This document shows, in pieces, positions 47,101-59,100 of a DNA stretch of 64,000 nt. This stretch comes from Cordylochernes scorpioides (lineage: Eukaryota; Arthropoda; Arachnida; Pseudoscorpiones; Chernetidae): positions 165,136,573 through 165,200,572 of the forward strand of contig CP092886.1 in assembly GCA_030710605.1 (NCBI GenBank), written 5' to 3'. A model generated the notes under the pieces. The model was given only the letters and a program-made list of their open reading frames with translations. It searched no databases and had not been told where the DNA came from. The position numbers and the translations under genes were made by a program. Position 1 is the first letter of the stretch. Each line of letters begins with the position of its first letter.

Positions 47101-50100
47101 ATTACAATTGTGAGACGGGGAGGAATAAAACGGCATCGACGTAATTTCTGAAGATTATAGACACAATTTATTCGGTTGAACTCGATCCACAATATGAGTA
47201 TTTGATGGCCTTTGATAATAAACTGCATAAGGATATTAATAATGTGGCTAGGGTTGAGGCGAATCCTCTACCACTTGAAGATAAAGGCCTATGCGCTCCC
47301 GGGGGATTAGATGGAGACAATTATAAACAGACCAAGCAGCCACTTTCTCTTAGAATTCGTTGAAAGCTCTGACTAGAAATATGCCACGAACCTGTATTAG
47401 GAGAGTGGGATCATCCGCAAAAGCCACATGGAAATTCCCCTTGGTTTTGAAGAATAAAAATTGGATTGGAGGGACCACAATTCGAAGTAAAGGGCTTAAC
47501 AACGAGAGGTGGTGTAGTCTTCATAAAGAACTGTAAACCTCTATTATACACTTCTCAGCATTACCTTCTGAATGTGTTGGAAATGTGTTTCCGCAGAAGA
47601 TGAACGCGTGGAGAGCCATAAGAAGGAACTGGACGACGCCTATTTCGCCATCAAACAGAGGATCGCACTGGCCAACTCCTTCACGGAATATATTGAAAGG
47701 CGTTTGGGCATCGGTGAGGCTTTTGTCTTTAAATAATAAATTTTTCTCACATGGAATCAAATCACATAGGGTCTTAGTGATAATGGATATCATTTATGTA
47801 AAATAACCTGACACACCTTGAATAATGAAACCTTAAGCTGCAATGATAAAACTATAAATAAGTTGCTTTTTCATCTTAAATATTATATATTTATATTTTT
47901 TTTAAATAAGGGTCGTCGTTTTTTTTACCCGTTAAAATAGGCGCCAAAAACTAGGCTCCATATATTGACCACCTCCGTATAATAGCAGACTCAGATGGGG
48001 GGACAAACCACAACACCAGTTTTATTTTTACATATCATTATCTTCTCGGCAAAAAATATCCATCTATATTTTAATTGTAAATATAGATGTTTAATAATTA
48101 TATATATATTGTTTGTTTAACTTCTTATCAATTTTTTATTCGATTTTTAATAAAACTAGCAAATGCTGTCATAATTTATAGAATACATAAAATTTCAGAA
48201 ATACTGTTTCTTTTATTAGCGATATTATCAAAATGTTAAACGATAAATTACAAGCACAGGAGCTCTTCCTCGGAACTTTATGAATCTACTTGAAAATTTA
48301 GGAGATTTTGATAATATACATACATTAAGGAAGTTATACCTGTTAGCATGTATATCGGAATTCAGACAATAACGTTCAGTACAGGAGTGATGAGCTAAAT
48401 TGTATTGTTTTATTTACTTTTTAAAAGGGTAAGGTGCCTCTTTTAGCTACATATATACACATATTTGTTTGGTTCTCTCCCTTAAATGGAAATATATATT
48501 ATAGTAATATTTTTTTTTTTCAAGTGTGATGGCGGGGTGTTGATTACAGAGAAGGACTATGCGCAAAACATGAAGGAACTGTCACAATCCACGCAAGTGC
48601 CGCCCACTGAGAAAGTAAGTTCATTCGTATTTTACCAAACGATTTTCTAAACGGCCCCGTAGGAACTGCAGCCCCTGCAGTCCGCCTTCGGCACGGCACT
48701 GAACTTGGACTGGGAGAAAGGCACCAAGGTCGAATCCAACTGCAAGAACGCACTCGGAGCGGGGCTCCTCGGAGTAAGTAACCTTAAGCATCTGAATTAC
48801 TACTCGTGTTGACACTTTTTGAACAAATCCAGCCTGTAAATACAAAGCGGAAAACGTATGAAGATTCCGTTAAAGAACTTAAAGAAGCAATGGTTTTTTT
48901 GAACAGAAGAATGGTAATTATTTTTTTGTTATGTGATTCAACGCACGTAACTTGCTCGTTTCTTTAACATTATAACGGAATGCCGCCTGCACATTAAACA
49001 TAATAATTTCAATGAATATTAACTTATAGCTCTCTTATCTAGTCATATATAGAAGAAACAAATCAATTTTTAAAATGTGTATATAATAGTATAATATTAA
49101 AATATATTATTCATATATCACTATACAAATGACTTGTACAATGTTCGGGATTTCTCCAAGTGCATTTTACTTGAATGTACAGATTTAAAACGAGTAACCA
49201 CTGAGCTAAGAAACAGACTTGCTCATTGTCTGCATCAAATCTGATTCAAGTCATGTGACAATAGGGGACCAATCGGCTTCTGACTAACGAAAAGGCTTAT
49301 TGTCAAGGCTAATAAACAAAGTACATTTTAAGTCCTTGAGTGAGAGACTGGATTTACCATGTGAAAATTGTCTAGCAGGTCTACCATATCTGAATCGAAT
49401 TGGCTTTGGCCTCCTGGCACTAAGGAGGAATCACCGCCTATATTCTTATTTTAACGCTGGTTTTAATTCTACGCTCCTTAACTCAGCGAGCTAATTATAA
49501 CTCCTTCAAACTTGACTGACTGCTATTGTCTTGTCTCACCAACTCTAATGACTCAACCACGTATACTTTAATAAATAACTTTATTTTCTAAAATCAAGTG
49601 TATATACATTTCTAAAATTTACATAATTTAACAATAATTAACAAAGTAAATTCTAACAATTTTGCATATTTAAGGCTGGAACATACTCCCCCCGGCCGCT
49701 GAACCCTGGTTCAGATTTGAAGGGAAGCGGAGCCATCTTCGTAATAGGTCGTAGGTAGACTCCGGTAGCAGCCCGAACTTGGGCAACTCGCACCTTCTGG
49801 TCAGAGCCCGGATATACCTCGAGGATCCTGGCCAGACGCCACTGTAGAGGTGGAAGGTTATCTTCTTTTATTAGCACTAACTGATTAGGCTTCAAATTGT
49901 CTTGTGACAACCTCCATTTATTTCTCTGTTGCAAAGAGTTAATGTACTCTCTTGTCCATCTTGACCAGAAAGAGTTCCTCAGACCTTGTACCATATTCCT
50001 TAGATCCTGCATTTCTTCTCCGAATTCGTCCTCCTGAATCCATCCAATAATCCTAATCACTGCACTTTCTAACTCCTTCTTCGACAATGTTCCAATTTCT

Positions 50101-53100
50101 CTTTTCTTCAGCGACACCCGACAGTTAGTGATGAATCTCAAACACCAGGCTATGATTCGCCTCGTCTTGATAAAAGTGGAATATTTTGTTACAATTTCTG
50201 GACAGACTGAAACTCGGGACTGGCAAGCTAAGGCTACTTTTTCTTCCTCATGGTATTCTCGGCCATAGCAATTATCCTGATTCTGAACAAAGTTGTTATC
50301 TTTCAACCAAGTCGGTCCTTGCCACCACAGTGTATGTCCAGATAACGCAGCAGGCATTATTCCCCTAGAGGCACAATCGGCGGGATTATCCTTCCCAGAC
50401 ACGTGACGCCATGAGTTTCTGTCAGACAGTTGCTGTATTTTCACAACTCTATTGTGTATAAAGGTCTTCCATCTTTTAGGATCCGATTTGATCCAACTCA
50501 ATGAGATCTGAGAATCTGACCACAAATATGTCCTGCCAATATCAATCTTCAATGAATCAACAACAGATCTGTAGAGCTGAGACAGGAGGAGAGCCGCGCA
50601 CAATTCCAATCTTGGTAGAGTTAGAGACTTACATGGGGCAACTCTGGTTTTTGCTGCAAGCATTGATATATGGACTTGTCCATCCAGAGAGACTGTTCTT
50701 AAGTAGCACACAGCCGAATAAGCTACACTTGACGCGTCACAAAATCCGTGGAGTTGAACATCTCGATCCTTTTCACATGCCCATACGTATCTTGGGATAC
50801 TCAAATCCTCTAATTTTAGTAATTCGGCTCTAAAATTATTCCACTTTTCCTTGATGTCGTTCGAAATATGCTCATCCCAGCCTGTCCCACCTCTCCATAA
50901 CTCCTGCATTATTATTTTCAAAGCCACTGTAGTAGGTGAGAGGAAACCAATTGGATCGAAAATCCTCGCAATATTGGAGAGAAGATCTCTTTTGGTAACA
51001 ACTTCTTCAGGAAGAGTTATATTAACTCTAAACGTATCTTGTACATGATCCCATACAATTCCTAAAATCTTGGATATGGCTCCTTTCTCCAAGTTAATTT
51101 TCTTCTCTTCGTTCATTTCCTCGACATGAGACACTATCTCGTGGCAATTTGAATTCCACTTTCTTAAGTGAAACCCTCCCTTTTTCATTAAGTCCTTTAA
51201 TTGGTCTATTAGTTCTTTGGTTTCAGCAATCGTTTGAGCTCCTGTTAGCAGATCATCGACATAGAAATCATTCAAGGTCACCCTAGAAGCTTCAGGATAA
51301 TTTTGGCCTTCATCTTCTGCTAACTGTTGTAATGTTCTCATTGCCAAAAATGGAGCCGAAGTTGTACCATAGGTAACAGTCAGTAGTCGATAGTCCACCA
51401 CAGGCTCTTCTGGCGATGGTCTCCACAATATCCTCTGATAGTCCGCATCTTCTGGATGAATTCTTATCTGGCGGTACATCTTTTCTATATCAGCAGTTAT
51501 GGCGACAGGATACGTTCTGAATCTGAGGAGAATGAAGAATACATCCTGTTGGATTTTTGGTCCCTTGTGCAAAAATTGATTTAAAGAAACATTATTTTCA
51601 GATTTAGCTGATGCATCAAACACAACTCTCATTTTGGTTGTAGTGGATTGCTCTCTAATTACTGGATGATGAGGCATGTAATAGCATCTGCACAATTCTC
51701 GCTTCACTTCTGCAATTGGGACCCTTTCCATGTGGTTTAAGTGTTCATATTCCTTCATGAATCCCCGGTATTGGTCATATAATTTCACATTCTTACACAA
51801 TTTTCTTTCCAACAAAAGGAACCTTCTTAAAGCCTTTTCTCTTGATTCACCCAGAAGCGGTCGATGTTGTCTGAATGGCAATTTTACCCAATACCTTCCA
51901 TGGCCATCTCTGCCATGGTTATTCGAAAATAAACTTTCACAATCTTCGTCCTGTGTACAAAGATCCGGTGACGGCACAGATTCAGTTTCCCAGAATCTTT
52001 TCAATACGAATTCTAGTTCTGGTTCAGATTGTAAACTCAGGTTACAGACTTCTTTATTACTCTCCGATGTTCCCATGAGTTTTCCTAGAAGTACCCAACC
52101 TAGTCTTGTATTAATAGCCATTGGCAATCCTTCTCCGAGAGATATAGGGCCATTCAACATAAGTTCAGTGTATATATCTGCTCCCAATATCATATCTATT
52201 GGGGCTTGTATGTAGAACTCTGGGTCTGCCAATTTGAGGTTCTTCAAAGTTGGCCAATTAGGGTCTTTAAACCTGAATTTCGGAATTTCTGAAGTGAGCA
52301 CTCACGTGACTACTGCCTCTACCGAGAATTCCTCAGAATTATTCAGTGGAAAAAATGTCACACTTACTGTCGATGAAGAATGCTGCACTGGTGTGTTTCC
52401 AACCCCTATAATCATCCGATCTGATTTCCTTTGGACAAGTCCCAATCTTTCGCAGCATCCTTTTGTTATCATGGTGACTTGGGAACCGCTGTCCAGTAGG
52501 GCTCTGCAGGTGCATAACTTTCCGAGTCCATTTTTTATCTTGATTCCAGCTGTTGCGAGTAGTACGTGGCTATCATTGCAGTTTGCCTGTTGAGTATTAG
52601 TCAAATTGATAGCACTTTCATGTTCCTTCGGAGTTGTGTTCTCCACTTGGGCCGAAGCGCCTTCCGTGCTCGGTTTATCATAATGAATCATCGTGTGGTG
52701 CTTCCCCTTGCATACTTTGCATCGTTGGTTCAGCCTACAATTCCATGAGAAATGGCCTTTCCTCAAGCAATTGAAGCACAATTTATGACTCTTTACTACA
52801 TTTAATTTTTCTTTTAAAGGCATTTTTCAAAATAAGTTGCACATGTATAGTGGATGATGCTTAGATTTGCATAATATGCAAGTGTCCGAACTCTCAATTA
52901 GCATCCCGTAGCTTTGGCATTTGGGAAATCTCGATCCGGTGGTTTCTTCCTTTTTTGAACATTCCTTGACAGCACAAGACATGCTTCTCGCATGTCTGGA
53001 AATGAACGCTATGAACTTGTCATAAGATGGAAGAGTGTTGTCCACTGACAGTTCCCAATCCAACCTTAGATTTTCACTCAACTTCTGCTGGAGGAAGTGC

Positions 53101-56100
53101 ACCAGGATCACATCCACTAATTGATTTCTTTTCAATTCCAGCGTTTCTAAGTTTCTTATGGCTTCATTACAAACATCCATGAATTCATGGAGACACTTAG
53201 CCGATGGATTCTTAATTGCCCGGAGAGAAAAGATTTTTGACACCTGGGCATAAGCTAGCTCTCTCGGGTTATCAAATCTTGATAACAGTGTACTCCATGC
53301 TTGGCCATAATTTTCACTTAGTAAAGGGAAACCCCTTATTAATCTGGTCGCTTCGCCTTTTACTGCAGAATTCAAATATTGTAACTTCTGTATATTAGTT
53401 AACCCTGGATGTGCATCGATGGTGGTGAGGAATAGCTCTTTGAAGTTGATCCAAGTGCCCATATCTCCATCATATATCGGCAAGTCAAATTGAGGCAATT
53501 TTATATTTGCCTGAGAGCCATTTGGCTTTATGTCCGCCAGTTTGTTTTTGAGTTTTCTTTTATTTTCTATTTTTACCCTCAAGCTTCCAATCTTGTTCAT
53601 TGAACTATCATATGCCTCACTTTCTTTATCTATATCAACCTCATCCAAAGAAAACAGCTCATCGTAGAGTTTCTCAATTTTTTCTTTGATCTCCTTTAAT
53701 TCTTCACCCATTATTTCTAAGCGTACTGTTTCACCTGCCTCAATAATTGAATCCACAGTTTCAATAAATCCATCAATTCGCCTTATCTGGCAACTTAACT
53801 TTCTTTGGAGGATCCTCTCGTCTCGAGACATTTCGCAATTGTATTCTCGCTGAGTTTTTGCCTAAATTTCTTCTGTTTCAAATCCTAATCAGGCTCGAGG
53901 GACCATGAATCGAATTGGCTTTGGCCTCCTGGCACTAAGGAGGAATCACCGCCTATATTCTTATTTTAACGCTGGTTTTAATTCTACGCTCCTTAACTCA
54001 GCGAGCTAATTATAACTCCTTCAAACTTGACTGACTGCTATTGTCTTGTCTCACCAACTCTAATGACTCAACCACGTATACTTTAATAACTAACTTTATT
54101 TTCTAAAATCAAGTGTATATACATTTCTAAAATTTACATAATTTAACAATAATTAACAAAAGTAAATTCTAACAATTTTGCATATTTAAGGCTGGAACAA
54201 TATCAATCCTAAAAATTAGAGAAGAAATGAAGAACAGGAGTACCATACAAACCAGATATCCTCTAAACACCTGTACCAAAACCATTTCTTTAAGCCACCT
54301 CAATAGCGAATAACATCAACGATTGAATTTAAAAGGATTTACTTTAACCTTTCTTTATAATTTACTTCGAAGTTTAGGAGAGCCACTGCCACCTTTTTTA
54401 AAGAAAACTTTTGTTAATTCTTAAATACACTTGGGACCAAATTTCAATTATTTAAAGTTTTCCTTGATAAGGATGACAGTGGGTCACCAAAACGTCGAAA
54501 TATTTATTTTTTAAAATTGAAATAAATCATTTTAAACTCAATTATAAAGCCAACCTGGAAATGGTGTTTTTCATCAACGATTGGGTTAGATGAAGTGCTA
54601 CTGAGCAGTAAAAAGGAGGAATATTTGTGTTTATATTCAAAAAGATGGCTCGCTAGGAAAGGCAGGTTAGATAACTTCTTCTATATGCAGATACTAATAC
54701 ACTCTTGCCTTGATTTCCAAGTCGAATGGGAAACCCTGCAAAGTGTTAGTAGTGCAGCACTGTTAGAGGTTTTAAATCATCTACAGGATAAGTCACTGTG
54801 TATCAAATATATTTCAGAGTTATTGTTTGAATCCCGATATAAATGGTAAAAGGTACAACTTCCTTAAGTTTTGCCCATGAATGTAAATCTAATAAATTAT
54901 GAAAGTCTACTAGAACGAAAATAGAAGCATTTCTCTTGGATTTCTGATTTCTAACATCAATTTTAATTTGTTAGAAATGCATGGGTTAACTAACAGTTCT
55001 TGGAGAGAGTCCTGTGAGACTATAACAAGAACTAATATAATGTTTATTATTGATTTTTTACCCTATTAACTTCGCTTAACTATCATCGTGGCAGTAATCT
55101 TGTTAACGCCTTGCAAATAGATTTTTACCTGCATGCAAAATTGTTCTGCGGAGAATTTATGTCTTCATCATCTGAGATGCAAGTATGGTTGCTGCAAGGT
55201 GCCTTTTCAGTTTAGGGCAAAGGTTATAATCTATGGTGAGTATGGAGTTCAAGTGAGTATGAAAAATTCTGAACAATTTGAGAAGCCCATAATTATGAGC
55301 GTTTTCCATATCATCAAGTTTGAATACACGAATGCAACCTCGGAATCTGATAGCATTTTTTCCCAGGATTCCATTAATATATTTTTTAAACATCCTTTAC
55401 ATGTTTTGGGTAGGTTAATTATAATGTATATACAGGGTGTATATCAAGTAAATTGTAAATAAATTTGGCACTCTATAAGATAAATACTACTGTAGATTTT
55501 CAAAAAATTGCATTCTTTCATTCCATAGCTATATTTATGTAAAATGTAACAACACATCTGTGCGCAGTGTAGTGATGAACATTTATCCAAAATTCAAAAT
55601 TCGAGCATCCATTGTCGTTGCTCCGCATGCCTGGAGGAGCCCCAAAGAGATAGTGGATTTTCTTAAGTTGCACAAAATCACTGTGTATCATGTCAAGAAG
55701 CAGTTTGATGAGGCCGTCAGTGACAAAGAGGAAATGGCTGCAAGGAAAAAGTATTCGCAACGATTGGACAGGGTAATAGGCGAATAATTTGTCAAAAATG
55801 CCAAGGAGAATATTTATGGAAGCCCTGGGAAGATCATGAGGGCCATAGCCAAGGAAATGGATGTTGGCCCAATGATAATTGTCAGAACTATCCATGAAAA
55901 TTTTGGTCTCAAGTCCTATGCCCTTCGAAAAGGGATCAGTAACTGTAATCCTGATATTTGGCCCTCTAACTCTCTATATTGCAACTCCCTCGACTACTAC
56001 GTATGGGGCGTTGTTGAGAGAGATGTCAACAAAGTTCCCCACAACACCATTCAGTCTGTCAAGAAAGAGGTTCACCCGGTGATGATCCAAATGAATAAGG

Positions 56101-59100
56101 TCATCGTCGCCAAGGCCTCTGCTTCATTCCGCACTCGCCTCGAGACTATTGTAACTAATAATGGAAACTACATTGAATAAATCAAAACTATATCCTTCAT
56201 CCACTACTGTGCCAAATTTCATAATATTTTTTTCAATTCACTTGCAACAAATTTCAGTTAAAATATTCCTTTGTGGTTATTCCCAATTTACTCGGTACAC
56301 TCTGTATATAAAAATAAACGTTAAAAGATAATTTTCAAACAAAATCTACATATTCAAATAGGAATTGCCAATAAGAGAGTAGTATTACTTATATATAAAA
56401 ATATACAGTTTTAATTTTATTCAATGTGTGTGTGTCTTCCTTATTCTGAGCTAAGAAAGACTCGTGGCCAGTACGGAAGAAAACACGGTGTTTTTCTTTG
56501 CAGCCACCCCTTCCTTGTGGCTATCAGCCTGATAGAACTGCCCCCATTTACGATAAACAGTTTATATCATGGTTGGAAGTGGGGAAAGAAAGCCCTATAT
56601 AAATAATTAATAACATAAAAAGAAACAGTGGACATGGCATCTGCCCGGTAAGCGGAACACAGTGGGTTCGATTCCCATCCCTGGACACTTTTATTTTTCC
56701 GTTTGTCATTACTCTTCACAATTCATCCTATCATACTTCATCCTTAAAGTTAGAAATAATCGCTATTTCTCTTTAAAATAAATTTCGATTTTTGTTTAAA
56801 AGAAACATTCGCGGTATAATTGCAAATTTCGTTTTACAATCATCAGCCGCGTTATATTGTATTTTAAGAAACAAATTATTCGATAGATTAATTGGGATTT
56901 GATTTTTAAATATCTTAATTTTACTTTGACATTTTTTTCTCTCTTTGGTATTTAAGATTTGGGAACCAACCAACCCAGGACTCAACGTGATGACACTTTC
57001 ACAAAGCTAGAATATTGTATAAATATAATGGTATTTTATGGATATGATGTGTTGGTCATTCAAAATTATATTGATAATTTTAAGCAGTTTCTGAACATGT
57101 GTGGTTTGTCGTCTAGCTCCTCATTACAACGATCAGAATTTGTGGCAACCATTTTTAAACAATTGCGCATGAAAGATTGTTATCCCAACATTGCTACCTC
57201 CCTAGGTTGATGGTCACAGCTCTGTTTGCACGTTCTTCATCCAGAAAACTTATTCCACTTACTTCTCGTCAAAGGCTCCTAAAAGCAAAATATCATCTTT
57301 CGTAAAATCCATCCCCACACACTATTGAAGAATTAATAAAGACATGTGCTAGGTTTCGAGCCAAAATTTCTATTATTTTTATATCTGGAGCTCTTTAAAC
57401 TTAATCATATCTTATAGTTAAGGAATTGCAAAAAGTCGAATATTTAAATTGACCGTTTTGCGCTCTATTATTAAACTATAGAAGTTTTAATGTGAAATTG
57501 ACATTTAAAGACAATATACATTTAATATCCAAGGCTCAATAAAGAGTATAGACTTGGCGAAATAGCGCATCTTTTTCAGTTCCAGATTATAGCGGAGCTC
57601 AATGCGAGGCCGGAGTCTCGCATGGAACAAGCTAAGAAAAGAGCTGAGAAGGATTCTGGGATGGATGAGAGTCGATGCCTTGAAGAGCTTCGAAAGTTTA
57701 AGCAAGCAGAGGTACGAGGTTCATAAGACATTTATTTTTCTCTTAAATATATATACAATGGAATGTTATTTGCTCAGGTGAATCTTTATAACAAGTTGAT
57801 GTCACTGAATAAAGAATATGAAAACTTGCTGAGAGAGGCGTCACTGGCATTTCTCGGTATCCAGTACCAGAACATGAGCTTTATGCGCCGTCAGGTATGT
57901 AGAAGTCATGGAATGTCTGGAATTCTCTTTGTGTTCTTTTATTTAAGTAAAATACTAATTACTAACAATCAATTATGATTTGTAAGATGCGTTATACCTA
58001 AAATGGGACTTTTTTATTTCTAATCATACGGAGGAGCAATAAACACAGAGATTTTTGAATATTTTCGTCTGATTTTTATCCTAGTATAAAACTTCTCTAT
58101 TCGGATATTTTAAAGTGCTATTTCTTTAAAATTCTAGCATTATTCACACACTAGATCGCCGTATGATAATAATTTTCGCATATAAGTATTTCAACAGGCG
58201 TGGATCACACAATAAGCCATTTTATAATACTAAAGACTTTCAAAAAGTATTATTAATAATCTATGATGGTGGTTGTAGTATTCTAAAGTACCAATGGTAT
58301 AGCTTGCGATTTTCTTGGCAGGTAGGGGATGGTGATTGCGTCATTCTAGGTAACAGATAGAATTTGTACTTACAAGATATCCGATAGCTTTATTTTATTA
58401 CTTTCACTGACTAGCGTGGTTGGAATTTTGCAAAAGTCGGACATATTGACATCCTTCATCAAATTAAAAACAGATCAATGCGAGTTTTGATCCCAGGTTT
58501 TGGTTTTGGAAAACCGATAGCTTATAATACTACGCCACACATCTCCACTATAACGGGCTCTTTATAAAAACTGTCGTTTTCACAGTATCCACACAGGTCA
58601 AACGGTGAAGTTGTTGCTGAGTATGTACAAACATCGTTTTTATCAGGTTCACTTGACCTGATACAAGGCGATTGAAAAAAAACCGCATTTCCTACAACAA
58701 CAAAATTTTAAGACCGAAAATGATTTCATTTGTGGCATATTGTTGTCTTTGTGTTCTTATTTCATTTTAATGGTAGGTAGTTAGCGACTGCTACTGCTAC
58801 CAGGCTACATATGAAGGAGTTCGACTTTGAACCTTCAAGGTGCCTAGTCACTGGTGAGGTTGGAATTTTGAAAAATCGGGGATCAATGAAGAAATATAAA
58901 AATATTTCTCAAAATAAAGTCTCAATGAAAGGGAGGGCATTCAGCACTCTCTCTATTACAGGTTTCATATAAAAATAGTGGATATATACACATGTGTATA
59001 GGCAAAACAATGGAATTGTCTTACATAGAAAATTGTTACAAAGCAATAACGCGCCATCTATACATATAAAATAAAAGGATTTAAAGCGCGAATGTTTCTT

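Larger units (their letters stand above)
48523..49385 (+). repeat. Segmental duplicate, copy B, left part
   Basis: Matches the complement of 6.75-7.6 kb at about 95%. The right part of this copy is 54205-54307, on the far side of the BEL/Pao element. It contains exons 6-8. Confidence 0.9.
49386..54204 (-). mobile_element. BEL/Pao LTR retrotransposon, young, integrase deleted
   Basis: Complete LTR element on the minus strand, bounded by 5-bp target duplications atatc (49386-49390 and 54200-54204). The LTRs are 293 and 294 bp, begin TG and end CA, and differ by one substitution and one indel. Gag, protease, reverse transcriptase and RNase H are present. Where the zinc-binding and DDE parts of integrase should be, the reading frame passes directly to the integrase C-terminal region, so about 300 codons are missing. 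Two in-frame TGA codons break the polyprotein. Being antisense in an intron it should be removed with the intron. The matching empty site 'ccatatcaatcct' is seen in the duplicate near 6733-6745 (minus strand). Confidence 0.95.

Noticed and set aside
46342..47228. Long frames of 150-230 codons
   Set aside because: Mostly runs of N from the assembly gap; only the flanking RT and RNase H pieces are real.
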